Counted from the stretch's first letter, positions 14,738-22,810 are shown. The stretch: 25,820 nt of DNA from Syntrophaceae bacterium UBA6252 (GCA_002441265.1 DJVQ01000029.1:66220-92039), one strand, 5' to 3'. Notes: a model not told the origin generated them from the letters alone. Numbers and translations are program-made.

Positions 14738-15715
14738 TCATCCGTCCCCGGCGGGGCCGGGCCGGCCGCTGGCCGGATCGGGAAAGGCTGCGGATATTGT
14801 AAGATTTCCGAGGAGGACCTTCAGGTTCTCGATAGATTCGCCGGTCCGCTCGAAGTATCGGCTCCTCAGCTCCGTGATCATGAGGCCGTCGTAGGAATCG
14901 ATGAAGGTTTCCAGAATTTCGGCGAAGGGGATTTCCCCCCACCCCACGGGCATGTGGGCGTCCCCCCGGCCGAAGGGGACGAGGTGGGTCTGCTGTTTCT
15001 GGCGGTGATCGGCGGCAAGGCCGAAATTGTCGTGGACGTGCACATGGCCGATGCAGTCCCTCGACGCGCGGACGGCTTCCACGGCGTCGAACCGGTAGTG
15101 CTTCGCCGCCATGTAGAGATGTCCCAGGTCCAGGTTGATCCGCACGTTCGGCCGTCCGATCCGCCGGACCTGTTCCGCAAGGATCCTCGGGCTTTCGCCG
15201 TAGCAGTAATGCCGTTGGCGGAGGTAGGGGCGGGCGTTTTCCACGCAGATGCGGATTCCGGGAAAATCGTCGGCGATGGCGCCCAACGCCCGCGCCTCGC
15301 CCTGGAGCAGGGCGGTTCGCTCCCCTTCCGCGGGCGCGTCGAAGCCGGGCGCGTCGAATGCCTCCTCGGGGATGAAACGGCCCGCGTGATAGACGACGAC
15401 GGACGATCCGATCTCCGAGGCGAATTCCATGCTGGCCCGGAAGACCCGGTCGTGGAGTCGCCCGCAGTCGCGGTCCATGAGGTTCAGGGGATTCGGGGCG
15501 TGAACGCTGTAAGTGAAACCGAAGGAGTCGAGCACCCGCCGGATGGAACGGACCCTCGACCCGTTCAGCCGCCCGTGCACGATGGCGTCGAGACCGTGGA
15601 CGGGAATCTCCACCGCCTGGAGGTCCAGGCGGGCGAAACAGTCCAGGTCCCTGGCCAGAAGCTCCAGGTGGCCGTCGACGCGGACCTCGTCGATCTTGGT
15701 TCCTATCTTGAGCAT
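14738..15715 (-). CDS. sugar-phosphate isomerase/epimerase-like TIM barrel, end of phn operon
   Basis: The 325-aa protein is an AP-endonuclease-2/xylose-isomerase-like TIM barrel with a divalent metal site. Visible are V-Y-H-A-G, I-C-V-E-N-A-R-P-Y, N-L-D-L-G-H-L, H-V-H-V-H-D-N and M-I-T-E-L-R-S, supplying His, Glu, Asp, His and Glu ligands. Family members isomerise or epimerise sugars or cut phosphodiesters. The ATG at 15715 follows GGGAGGTG and overlaps the end of phnM by 13 bp, so it is translated with the C-P lyase genes. Since phnP and phnN are not seen, it may act on 5-phosphoribosyl 1,2-cyclic phosphate or a later ribose phosphate; that is inference. The C-terminal tail (P-A-S-G-R-P-G-P) is low complexity. 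Confidence 0.85.
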   Translation of the reverse strand: MLKIGTKIDEVRVDGHLELLARDLDCFARLDLQAVEIPVHGLDAIVHGRLNGSRVRSIRRVLDSFGFTYSVHAPNPLNLMDRDCGRLHDRVFRASMEFASEIGSSVVVYHAGRFIPEEAFDAPGFDAPAEGERTALLQGEARALGAIADDFPGIRICVENARPYLRQRHYCYGESPRILAEQVRRIGRPNVRINLDLGHLYMAAKHYRFDAVEAVRASRDCIGHVHVHDNFGLAADHRQKQQTHLVPFGRGDAHMPVGWGEIPFAEILETFIDSYDGLMITELRSRYFERTGESIENLKVLLGNLTISAAFPDPASGRPGPAGDG

Positions 15716-16866
15716 GTGGAAAACACCTCCCTCCCCGATACGAATGTCTTGAGGATGCGGGGAACCCCGCCGTCGCGGTCCACGAGGAGGAAATCCGCCG
15801 CCTTTCCCTCCGCCAGCGAGCCTTTGTCGCCGGAGATCCCCACCGCCGCCGCAGGGTGGAGGCTCACCATGTTCACCGCCTCGTGAAGGGGCCGCAGGCC
15901 CAGCGCCTCCAGCGTGAATACGGCGTGGAGCATGGCCATGGGCGCGTAATCCGAGCACAGGATGTCGCCGTATCCTCTTTCGATGGCCTGCCGGGCGCTG
16001 AGATTCCCCGCCTGGGACGACCCCCTGAGAACGTTCGGCGCGCCCAGGCAGATGCAAAGCCCCGCGTCCCCCGCGGCCTGAAGGGCCTCCATGTTGACGG
16101 GAAACTCCGAGATTCCCACCGACCTTTCGCGAAGCCACAGGACCTTCTCCTTCGAGTCGTCGTCGTGGGACGCCATGGGGATCCCCATGGAGCGGCACAG
16201 GGCGGCCAGGCGGTCGAACCGGCCGGCGGCGGTTTCCCGGGACCGGAACTTGTTCTCGATGATCTCGCGGATCTCTCCCGTCTTTTTTCCGTAGACGCGG
16301 CCGTAGTAATTCTCGAAGGCCGCCTCCTCCCGGAACTGCCCCTGCCCGGGCGTATGGTCCATGAAGGAGAACAGGTGGATCTTCCTTTCTTTCAGGAAGG
16401 CCTCCAGCCAGGGCACGGCGGACGCGTCGGTGACCTCGAACCGGGCATGGACCCGGGTGTCCACGGACATGCGCGGCGCCAGCTCGGCGATCCGCGCGAC
16501 CACCGAGGCCGCCGTCTCGTTGCACCGGATGCCGATTTCCCCCTCCGCGAACGACACGGAGTGGAAGATGGTCGTCACGCCGCAGGCGGCGAGTTTCTTG
16601 TCCAGTTCGTGAAGGACGATGTCGAGGGGAAAACGGGTGTTGGGCCGCGGTTCCAGGTCTTTTTCGAGGGCGTCGCTGTGCAGGTCGATGAATCCGGGGA
16701 GAATCCAGCTTCCCGACGCGTCGAGCCTCGGCCGACGTCCCGCGGGAATGTTCCCGCCGACGGCCGAGATGCGGCCGTCCTCGACGGCGAGCGATGCGCC
16801 CCGCCGGATTCCGCCGGGGGTCACGATATGGGCGTTCTCGATGACGAACGGTTCAGGGACGCCCAT
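15703..16866 (-). CDS. phnM: alpha-D-ribose 1-methylphosphonate 5-triphosphate diphosphatase PhnM
   Basis: The 387-aa protein is PhnM, an amidohydrolase-fold enzyme that removes pyrophosphate from ribose 1-alkylphosphonate 5-triphosphate to give the 5-phosphate substrate of the C-P lyase. The metal-binding start is G-F-I-D-L-H-S-D (His63, Asp65) followed by E-K-D-L-E-P-R-P-N, typical of PhnM. Later come M-D-H-T-P-G-Q-G-Q, A-S-H-D-D-D-S, C-L-G-A-P-N-V-L-R-G-S-S and C-S-D-Y-A-P, all known in the family. Length matches the E. coli enzyme (378 aa). It overlaps phnL by 14 bp upstream and the TIM-barrel gene downstream. GGGAG lies eight bases before the ATG. Confidence 0.96.
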   Translation of the reverse strand: MGVPEPFVIENAHIVTPGGIRRGASLAVEDGRISAVGGNIPAGRRPRLDASGSWILPGFIDLHSDALEKDLEPRPNTRFPLDIVLHELDKKLAACGVTTIFHSVSFAEGEIGIRCNETAASVVARIAELAPRMSVDTRVHARFEVTDASAVPWLEAFLKERKIHLFSFMDHTPGQGQFREEAAFENYYGRVYGKKTGEIREIIENKFRSRETAAGRFDRLAALCRSMGIPMASHDDDSKEKVLWLRERSVGISEFPVNMEALQAAGDAGLCICLGAPNVLRGSSQAGNLSARQAIERGYGDILCSDYAPMAMLHAVFTLEALGLRPLHEAVNMVSLHPAAAVGISGDKGSLAEGKAADFLLVDRDGGVPRILKTFVSGREVFSTCSR

Positions 16867-17554
16867 GTTCCATGCTCCCGTTCGCCAGTTCCAGGACGTT
16901 GTCCGCGATGGCCTCCAGGGCCGCCCGGTCGTGAAAGATGCCGATCATGGAGGTTCCTTTTTCCTTGAGTTCCCGCAGGATGCCGATGACGGTCTCCTGG
17001 GATTCCCGGTCCAGGGACGCCGTGGGTTCGTCGAGAAGGAGGAGGCGGGGTTTCCGGATGACGGCCCGGGCGATGTTGATGCGCTGCTGCTCGCCGCCGC
17101 TGAACGTGGAGGGATAGGCATCGTGCAGCCGTGCCGGGATCCGGAGCCGTTCCAGGAGCGCCGCCGCCTGCCGGCGGGCCGCGCCGGCCTCGGATCCGGC
17201 CCGGAGAAGCGGTTCGGCGACCACGTCCGCCGCGGCGATCCGGGGGATGACCCGGAGAAACTGGGAGACGTAGCCCATCTCGCCGTCGCGGACCCTGAGA
17301 ACCGCCTGCTCCCCGGCGCGGGCGAGGTCCACCCTTCCCAGCCGCTCCGACGCGAACCACACCTCGCCCGACGCGGGGAGGTAGGTTCCGTAGATGCACT
17401 TGAGGACGGAACTCTTGCCGGAGCCGCTTCGCCCCGTGAGGCCGAGGAATTCCCCGGGGTAAAGCCGGAAGGAGACCCCCCGGAACCCCTCGATGGACTT
17501 GCCGCCCAGGATGTGGATCACGAACGTTTTGGACAGGTTTCGGACTTCGAGCAT
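16853..17554 (-). CDS. phnL: C-P lyase system ABC-type protein PhnL
   Basis: The 233-aa protein is an ABC ATPase: Walker A G-R-S-G-S-G-K-S-S (41-49), the segment V-S-Q-F-L-R-V-I-P-R-I that is characteristic of PhnL, signature S-G-G-E-Q-Q-R, and Walker B L-L-L-L-D-E-P-T-A-S-L-D. Despite its transporter-like fold, PhnL acts with PhnG, PhnH, PhnI, PhnJ and PhnK in the C-P lyase complex and is needed for ribose 1-phosphonate 5-triphosphate formation. AAGGAA precedes the ATG. The stop overlaps the phnM start. A 50-bp gap with a GC hairpin separates it from phnK, the only notable gap in the core of the operon. Confidence 0.95.
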   Translation of the reverse strand: MLEVRNLSKTFVIHILGGKSIEGFRGVSFRLYPGEFLGLTGRSGSGKSSVLKCIYGTYLPASGEVWFASERLGRVDLARAGEQAVLRVRDGEMGYVSQFLRVIPRIAAADVVAEPLLRAGSEAGAARRQAAALLERLRIPARLHDAYPSTFSGGEQQRINIARAVIRKPRLLLLDEPTASLDRESQETVIGILRELKEKGTSMIGIFHDRAALEAIADNVLELANGSMEHGRP

Positions 17555-17575
17555 GAACGGTTTCCTTCAGGGATA

Positions 17576-17595
17576 CGGGGCGTTTCTCCGCCCCG
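17576..17595. other. GC hairpin between phnK and phnL
   Basis: CGGGGCG (17576-17582) and CGCCCCG (17589-17595) form a 7-bp stem with a 6-nt loop in the 50-bp gap. On the coding (minus) strand no T-run follows, so read-through is expected. It may act as an mRNA processing or stability element. Confidence 0.4.
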
Positions 17596-17604
17596 CTCCG
17601 TTTT

Positions 17605-18444
17605 TCAGAGTTGTGAGCTTACCAGGAGCTGCGTGTATTCATGCCGGGGGTCCTCCAGCACCTGGTCCGTCAGCCCCGACTCGACGACCCGGCCGTGGCG
17701 CATGACGATCGTCCGCTGGCACAGCAGGCGGATGACGCCCAGGTCGTGGGAAACGACGATCATCGCCACGGCGAGTTCCCGCTGGAGATTCCGGATGAGA
17801 TCGAGGACGCGGGCCTGCACGGAGAGATCCAGCCCCGTCGTCACCTCGTCCAGGAGAAGCACCTGCGGGTTGTTGGAAAGCGCCTTGGCGATCTGCACGC
17901 GCTGCTGCATGCCGCCGCTGAAATTCGCCGGCGGTTCGTCCATGCGGTTCACGGGGATTTCCGTGCGCTCCAGCAGGAAGGCGGCCCGTTTCCGGATCTC
18001 CGAGACGTTCCGCCAGCCCGCCGCCAGGAGCTTCTCGGCGATGTTGCCCCCGGAGCTCACCTGCATCCGCAGGCCCAGCCAGGGGTTCTGATAGACGATT
18101 CCCATGTGCCGGCTCCGGATCTGCCGCCGCCGGAAAGGGCTTTGCATCAGGAGGTTCTCACGGGCGGCGTCCTCTTTCCCGTTGTTCAGATAGATTTCGC
18201 CCGCCGTCGCATCGAGTTCGAAGTGGATGAGGCGGACGAGGGTGCTTTTCCCGGAGCCGCTCTCGCCCACGACGCCGAGGACTTCGCCGGGATAGACCAT
18301 GAGCGAAACGTCGCCGCAGCCGACGACGGTCCCGCAGCGGCCGCAGCGGTTCCCTTCCTCCGGGGAGACGCCCCCGGGAAGGCAGTGACCGCAGCCGCTT
18401 CCGAACAGCTTGGTCAGGCCGTGGATTTCGAGAAGCGGTTTCAT
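17605..18444 (-). CDS. phnK: C-P lyase system ABC-type protein PhnK with N-terminal Cys-rich insert
   Basis: The 279-aa protein is PhnK: Walker A G-E-S-G-S-G-K-S-T (60-68), V-S-S-G-G-N-I-A-E-K-L, signature S-G-G-M-Q-Q-R, Walker B L-L-L-D-E, and the family ending Y-T-Q-L-L-V-S-S. PhnK binds the PhnGHIJ core through PhnJ and uses ATP. Compared with E. coli PhnK (about 252 aa), residues 16-45 carry an insert with C18-x2-C21, C34-x2-C37 and C43, a zinc-ribbon or iron-sulfur type arrangement. The ATG at 18444 overlaps the phnJ stop (ATGA) with AGAGGTG upstream; a longer frame upstream is only a shadow of phnJ. Confidence 0.95.
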   Translation of the reverse strand: MKPLLEIHGLTKLFGSGCGHCLPGGVSPEEGNRCGRCGTVVGCGDVSLMVYPGEVLGVVGESGSGKSTLVRLIHFELDATAGEIYLNNGKEDAARENLLMQSPFRRRQIRSRHMGIVYQNPWLGLRMQVSSGGNIAEKLLAAGWRNVSEIRKRAAFLLERTEIPVNRMDEPPANFSGGMQQRVQIAKALSNNPQVLLLDEVTTGLDLSVQARVLDLIRNLQRELAVAMIVVSHDLGVIRLLCQRTIVMRHGRVVESGLTDQVLEDPRHEYTQLLVSSQL

Positions 18445-19322
18445 TCGCCGCACCTCTTGTCGCAGAAGCCCGTGTCGGAGCAGAAGAAGAGCCTCCGCCC
18501 CGTGGCGTCGTCGATGATTTCGTCGAGGTAGGTGTCCGTGGCGCCGCAGCGCGCGCAGGCCTTCCCTTCGAAGTTCTCCACCCTGAACCGGAAGTCCTCG
18601 AACTCGAGCGGGACGACGGGCGTGTGGGGCGGCACGGCGTAGATCCGCTTTTCCCGGCCCGCGCCGAAGAGGAACAGCGTTTCGGCCATGTGGAGTTTGG
18701 GGATGTCCCACCGCGGGATGGGGCTCGGGTCCATGATGTACCGCCCGTTCACCGTCACGGGGTAGCGGTAGCCGATGGTGATCTCGTCGAACTTCACGAT
18801 GTCCTCGTAGAGGTAAAGCCACATCCTGCTGTAATCCGCTTCGGCGTGCATGCGCCGGGTGACCCTTTCCGAGGGTTCCACCTCCCGGAGGGCCTCGGGA
18901 TAGGGAACCTGGAGGATCAGGATCTGGGCGTCCGTCATGGGCTCCTCGGGGACCCGGTGGCGCGTCTGGATGAGGGTCGCCTCCCCGGTGTCCGTCGTGA
19001 GCCGGACGCCCGTCACCGCCTGGATGAAACGCTTGATGTTGACGGCGTTCACGCTTCCGTCGCAGCCCTGGTCGATGACCTTCAGGATGTCCTCGGGCAG
19101 GACCAGGGAAAGGGTGATCTGAAGGCCGCCCGTCCCCCAGCCGCGGGCGATGGGAAGCTCCCTCGACCCGAAGGGGACCTGGTAGCCGGGGATGGCCACG
19201 GCTTTGAGGATTTTCCGGCGGATCTCCCGCTTCGAGACGTCGTCGAGAAAGGCAAAGCTGTAATCGGGGCCGTTCCCGCAGCCGTCACGCTTTTTTCTTC
19301 CCATCCATTCCCTGAGATTCAT
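18441..19322 (-). CDS. phnJ: alpha-D-ribose 1-methylphosphonate 5-phosphate C-P lyase PhnJ
   Basis: The 293-aa protein is the radical-SAM C-P lyase catalytic subunit, which breaks the carbon-phosphorus bond. The segment A-V-A-I-P-G-Y-Q-V-P-F-G is intact, with Gly46 equivalent to the proposed radical Gly32 of E. coli. The C-terminal Cys set C256-x2-C259 ... C281-x5-C287 matches the E. coli residues 241/244/266/272 that carry the cluster and the radical thiol; Cys291 is extra. L-I-Q-T-R-H-R and F-G-A-G-R-E-K-R-I-Y-A-V-P-P are also conserved. The N-terminus is about 14 residues longer than in E. coli. The start at 19322 has AAGGAA upstream and overlaps phnI by 38 bp; the ATG at 19304 is an alternative. 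Confidence 0.96.
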   Translation of the reverse strand: MNLREWMGRKKRDGCGNGPDYSFAFLDDVSKREIRRKILKAVAIPGYQVPFGSRELPIARGWGTGGLQITLSLVLPEDILKVIDQGCDGSVNAVNIKRFIQAVTGVRLTTDTGEATLIQTRHRVPEEPMTDAQILILQVPYPEALREVEPSERVTRRMHAEADYSRMWLYLYEDIVKFDEITIGYRYPVTVNGRYIMDPSPIPRWDIPKLHMAETLFLFGAGREKRIYAVPPHTPVVPLEFEDFRFRVENFEGKACARCGATDTYLDEIIDDATGRRLFFCSDTGFCDKRCGE

Positions 19323-20394
19323 GAATTTCCTTCGCCCTCCGCAGGCGGTCGAGATCGGACTGGAAGTCCACGTAGTGGGGAAGCTTCCAGTGATTGCAGA
19401 AACCCATCGACTCGATTCCGTCGATGTGGGACAGAACGAACTCGGCGTCCTCCGACGGGGTTGCGTTCGTCCCCGTCTGAAGGGAGCGGTCCAGAATGGC
19501 CATGGAGATGGCCTTCACCTCGTTGTGGCCGAAGCACATCCCGTATCCGACGGTGAAGCGCGGCCCCTCCGTCTCGTCGGTGAACTTGGCCAGGATCTCC
19601 GCCTCGGTGACCTTGACTTCCCCGGCGGTGTACGGCTCCCCGCTCGACGGATGCCGGATGCAAAGCGGCATGTATCCGACCCGCAGCTCCCCGATGGTGG
19701 GATGGATGTTTCCGTAGCCCCGCATGTTGGAATACGCCATTAGAAGAAGGCCTCCCGTCTCCCCCCGGGCCATGGTCTGGAGGGCGGCGCTGCGGGGGGC
19801 GGGGAAGAGGAGCGACTCCCGGGTGATGTCCATGGCCTCCGGTTCGTCTTCCCGCCGTTTCGGGGTCACGATGAGATTTTCCCTGCGAAGGATGTCGATC
19901 ACCCTCGGAAAGGTCCCCGGCAGGGGTTCCCCGTCCCGGGGATCGTCCCCGGTTTCGCCGGAGAAATCCGGCCCGGCGGCCTTCGAGGGTTTGTCCAGGT
20001 CGAAATGAAGCAGCCGCAGGGTGTAGTCGTTCGTCGAACCGAGGATCTGCCCGCCCGGCACCTCCTTGAACGCCGCCGAGATCCTGCGGATGACCCGCAT
20101 GCCGGCGGAGGACCGGGGGATCGAATACCCCAGGCGGGGACGGGTGGTCCGGTATGCCCGCAGCAGGAAGGACGCCTCCAGGGTGTCCCCGGCGGCCTGC
20201 CGGATGGCCATGGCCGCGAGATCCGGCGCGTAAAGAGACCCCTCTCCCATGACGCGGTCGACGAGGAGGAAGAGCCGGTCCCGGATCTGTTCCACGGCGA
20301 GCGGCGTCGAGGTCCCTTTCGTGCGTTCCCGGACAAAGGCCCTGCATGCGTTCTCGATGGCCTCGACGCCTCCCTTGACGGCTACGTATCCCAT
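19285..20394 (-). CDS. phnI: C-P lyase core subunit PhnI (nucleosidase/phosphonyl transfer)
   Basis: The 369-aa protein matches PhnI from its first residues (M-G-Y-V-A-V-K-G-G) through D-R-V-M-G-E-G, A-S-F-L-L-R-A-Y-R-T-T, I-S-A-A-F-K-E-V-P-G-G-Q-I-L-G and A-Y-S-N-M-R-G-Y-G. PhnI with PhnG, PhnH and PhnL couples the phosphonate to the ribose of ATP. Alone, the E. coli protein acts as a purine nucleosidase. It is slightly longer than E. coli PhnI (354 aa), partly through an acidic/Pro-rich insert near residues 135-155 (G-E-T-G-D-D-P-R-D-G-E). The ATG at 20394 is one base after the phnH stop, with AGGAG upstream. Confidence 0.96.
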   Translation of the reverse strand: MGYVAVKGGVEAIENACRAFVRERTKGTSTPLAVEQIRDRLFLLVDRVMGEGSLYAPDLAAMAIRQAAGDTLEASFLLRAYRTTRPRLGYSIPRSSAGMRVIRRISAAFKEVPGGQILGSTNDYTLRLLHFDLDKPSKAAGPDFSGETGDDPRDGEPLPGTFPRVIDILRRENLIVTPKRREDEPEAMDITRESLLFPAPRSAALQTMARGETGGLLLMAYSNMRGYGNIHPTIGELRVGYMPLCIRHPSSGEPYTAGEVKVTEAEILAKFTDETEGPRFTVGYGMCFGHNEVKAISMAILDRSLQTGTNATPSEDAEFVLSHIDGIESMGFCNHWKLPHYVDFQSDLDRLRRAKEIHESQGMDGKKKA

Positions 20395-20395
20395 T

Positions 20396-20992
20396 TCAGT
20401 TCTCCTGGATCCGAATTTTAGTGGATCGGGGGATGCAAAGGATCCGTCCCCTCTCGTCGATGAAGACGGCATCCACCCCCATGGGAAAATCGGTGTTCAG
20501 CGTGCGCAGGTGTTCCAATTCCCGGGGGCCGAGACCCTGGATCGGGCCGAGGAGGATTTCCCCGCGGATCCCCGGGCCGGAAAGGGCCGCTGCGGGCCGC
20601 CGGCTGTCCGGGGCAAGGAGCGACCGCACCGCAAAAACGATGGTTGCGGACGTGTCCGGGTATTGCTGCGTTCCACGTTTGGCCCCGAGGATCTCGCCGT
20701 CGCTGTCGCCTCCGGCGACGACGATGTAATCGGCTTCCCCGATCGTCGCCGCGGGGCACCGCGTCCGGCCGGCAATGATCGCCTGGAGCGCGTCCGTACG
20801 GTCCACGCCGGTGACGGCGAAGCTGACTTCCTGATCGAGCAGGCTTCTCAGCACCAGGAAGAGGGGCTCCCGGGGGCCGCCCCCGCCCTCCAACGTGGAC
20901 GGCAGCACCTGGATCCGGCCCGGCCGGCTCATGGCCGCAAGCAGGCACCGGAACGTGCGTTGCATCGCTGTTTCGTCGCTGGTGATCTTCAT
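20396..20992 (-). CDS. phnH: C-P lyase core subunit PhnH
   Basis: The 198-aa protein is PhnH, a structural subunit of the C-P lyase core (G2H2I2J2). It shows Q-R-T-F-R-C-L-L-A-A-M-S-R-P-G near the N-terminus, L-L-D-Q-E-V-S-F-A-V-T in the middle, and G-P-G-I-R-G and N-T-D-F-P-M-G-V-D-A-V-F near the end, all typical. Length equals the usual 190-200 aa. It starts two bases after the phnG stop with AAAAGGA upstream, and phnI follows directly, so the subunits are made in equal amounts. Confidence 0.95.
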   Translation of the reverse strand: MKITSDETAMQRTFRCLLAAMSRPGRIQVLPSTLEGGGGPREPLFLVLRSLLDQEVSFAVTGVDRTDALQAIIAGRTRCPAATIGEADYIVVAGGDSDGEILGAKRGTQQYPDTSATIVFAVRSLLAPDSRRPAAALSGPGIRGEILLGPIQGLGPRELEHLRTLNTDFPMGVDAVFIDERGRILCIPRSTKIRIQEN

Positions 20993-20993
20993 C

Positions 20994-21434
20994 TCAGGTC
21001 CTTTTCATGGTTTCGAAACGGACGCGGGTCCCGGCGATGCGTTCGCTTTCCTTTTCCCGGCGCTTTCCGAGCTTTCCCGCTTCCGTCCGGAGAAACCGGT
21101 TCAGGCGCTTCCTGAAGAGATGGTTCGGCGCCGCCCACACGGCTTCCGCGGCGGCCCTGGCGACGGCCCGGTCCGGGTCCTCGCCGATCACCATCCCATA
21201 GCCCCTGTATTCGCCGCACCGCACTTCCGCCTCTGTGACGAGAACCTCGCCCAGATGGAAATCGGTCTCGAAGGAATCCATGGCCGACATCATCACGAGG
21301 CCCGTCAGGGGGCCCCGCTCGATGACGATCTCCTTCGATGCGAGGAGGTCGAGGAGTTTGCCCACGGACCGATCGGGGATGTAAGCGATGCACTCCAGGA
21401 GGGATGTTTCGGGGATGCCCGGCGTCTCTTTCAT
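20994..21434 (-). CDS. phnG: C-P lyase core subunit PhnG
   Basis: The 146-aa protein is PhnG, a subunit of the C-P lyase core. V-M-M-S-A-M-D-S, F-H-L-G-E-V-L-V-T-E-A-E-V and G-Y-G-M-V-I-G-E-D-P-D-R-A are family landmarks, and the length is close to E. coli PhnG (150 aa). The start at 21434 forms an ATGA overlap with the upstream acetyltransferase; the longer frame upstream merely runs through that gene. A basic C-terminal tail is present. Confidence 0.94.
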   Translation of the reverse strand: MKETPGIPETSLLECIAYIPDRSVGKLLDLLASKEIVIERGPLTGLVMMSAMDSFETDFHLGEVLVTEAEVRCGEYRGYGMVIGEDPDRAVARAAAEAVWAAPNHLFRKRLNRFLRTEAGKLGKRREKESERIAGTRVRFETMKRT

Positions 21435-21895
21435 CGGGTCCTGACCTCGAAGCTGTACCCGTGCGTGTCGAATCCCAGGGAACGATAGAACCGGTGGGCG
21501 TCGGAGCGGTTCCGGCTGCTCGAAAGCACCATCTTGTAGCATCCTTTTTCCCCGCAAAGGGCCATGGCGTGGCGCATCATGGCCGTCCCGATCCCTTTCC
21601 CGCGCCACCCCTCCCGGACGACGACGTCCTCCACGACGCCGGAGGGCGTTCCCCGGTGGCCGAGATTGTCCATGACGAGAAGGGCGAAAATGCCCACGGC
21701 GAATTCGTCGACGACGGCGACGTACAGGCGGTAATCGGGATACCGCAGCATCTTTTCGAAGAGAAATCCCGCCGCATCGGCGTCAAGCACGCGCCCGTCG
21801 TCCATGCCGAGCTGTCCCAGGATCGGCAGGACGCGGGGCAGGTCGGAACGCTCGGCTTCGCGGATCTCCAGTTTCCGGATCAGCGCTTCGTCCAT
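21431..21895 (-). CDS. GNAT acetyltransferase, PhnO-like
   Basis: The 154-aa protein is a GCN5-type N-acetyltransferase. The acetyl-CoA motif is V-V-V-R-E-G-W-R-G-K-G-I-G-T-A-M-M (about 94-110), and it ends in R-S-D-A-H-R-F-Y-R-S-L-G-F, very like the R-H-D-A-H-R-F-Y end of E. coli PhnO. PhnO acetylates aminoalkylphosphonates such as aminomethylphosphonate and detoxifies them or prepares them for C-P cleavage. Position inside the operon, two bases after the phnE stop and overlapping phnG, supports that role. In E. coli phnO is near the other end of the operon, so the placement differs. Substrate assignment is inference. Confidence 0.8.
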   Translation of the reverse strand: MDEALIRKLEIREAERSDLPRVLPILGQLGMDDGRVLDADAAGFLFEKMLRYPDYRLYVAVVDEFAVGIFALLVMDNLGHRGTPSGVVEDVVVREGWRGKGIGTAMMRHAMALCGEKGCYKMVLSSSRNRSDAHRFYRSLGFDTHGYSFEVRTR

Positions 21896-21897
21896 GA

Positions 21898-22755
21898 TCA
21901 GGCGTACCTCCTTCGGATGACGGCGCTCATCCGGTCCACGAGCGCCACGGTGGCGATAATGACGATGAGAATGGTGGTGACCTCCTGGTTCTCGAAGCTT
22001 CGCAGCTTGTCGTAGAGGTAGACGCCGATCCCCCCCGCTCCCGTGAAGCCCAGGATCGTTGCGGACCGCACGTCGGACTCGAAACGGTACAAGGTCATGG
22101 AAACGAAGAAGGGCGTGATCTGCGGGATGACGGCGTACCGGATGATCTTGACGGGACCGGCGCCGGTGGCGGCCAGCGCCGTGACCGGCTCGGGCTGGAC
22201 GTTTTCGATGCCCTCGGAGAAAAGTTTGATGAGAACCCCCGAGGTGTGGACGCCCAGGGCCAGGATGCCCGGCATGGGACCCAGACCCACGGCGGACACG
22301 AAGAGGAGCGCCCAGACCAGTTCGTTGATGGATCGGGAAAGGTTCGCGAAAAAACGGATTCCCGTGTACAGCAGCTTCCGGAGCATCCGGGGGACGAAAC
22401 GTTTGCCCGGAATGATGATTTCCAGCGTGTTCCGGGATGCCCCGAAGGCCAGCGGGAAGGCGATGGCCACCGAGAGAATGAGGGCGAGAAAGGCCATCTG
22501 CACCGTTTCCAGCATGGAAAGAAGATATCTTTTGAGGCCCGCTCCGTTGCAGTCGGGCGGGAAAAAACCGCTTTCGGCGATGTCGGGGTTTCCCCGGATG
22601 TAGGCGAGCATGTTGTGCGCGCCTTCGAGGAGCGCCGATACGCTCATTTGCGTCGATTCCCAGCTCCAGGTGACGACGGCCAGCGCAAGAACGAGCATGG
22701 TCACGTTGAAAACGCTGAAGGGGTTCGTTTTTTTCCTGATTTCGGCCAGCTGCAC
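21898..22755 (-). CDS. phnE: phosphonate ABC transporter permease PhnE
   Basis: The 285-aa inner-membrane permease has a first helix at about 16-35, a periplasmic stretch of about 50 residues, and then the transport core. The core carries the family E-T-V-Q-M-A-F-L-A-L segment, S-R-S-I-N-E-L-V-W-A-L, and the ABC-contact loop V-T-A-L-A-A-T-G-A-G-P-V-K-I-I-R-Y-A-V-I-P-Q. F-E-S-D-V-R-S-A-T-I-L-G-F-T-G-A-G-G-I-G is a strong PhnE mark. The start is a GTG at 22755 with AAGGAG five bases upstream; no ATG fits. It forms the membrane channel for PhnC and PhnD. The acetyltransferase gene begins two bases after its stop. Confidence 0.93.
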   Translation of the reverse strand: MQLAEIRKKTNPFSVFNVTMLVLALAVVTWSWESTQMSVSALLEGAHNMLAYIRGNPDIAESGFFPPDCNGAGLKRYLLSMLETVQMAFLALILSVAIAFPLAFGASRNTLEIIIPGKRFVPRMLRKLLYTGIRFFANLSRSINELVWALLFVSAVGLGPMPGILALGVHTSGVLIKLFSEGIENVQPEPVTALAATGAGPVKIIRYAVIPQITPFFVSMTLYRFESDVRSATILGFTGAGGIGVYLYDKLRSFENQEVTTILIVIIATVALVDRMSAVIRRRYA

Positions 22756-22776
22756 AGGGTCTCCTTGGCAGGGGAG

Positions 22777-22810
22777 GGGGGCGGGACGGAAAGGGGTGGG
22801 CCCCGCCCCC
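22777..22810. other. 9-bp GC hairpin between phnD and phnE
   Basis: GGGGGCGGG (22777-22785) pairs with CCCGCCCCC (22802-22810) across a 16-nt loop in the 83-bp phnD-phnE gap. No T-run follows on the coding strand. A hairpin just after a binding-protein gene commonly protects that part of the mRNA, giving more binding protein than permease. Confidence 0.55.
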
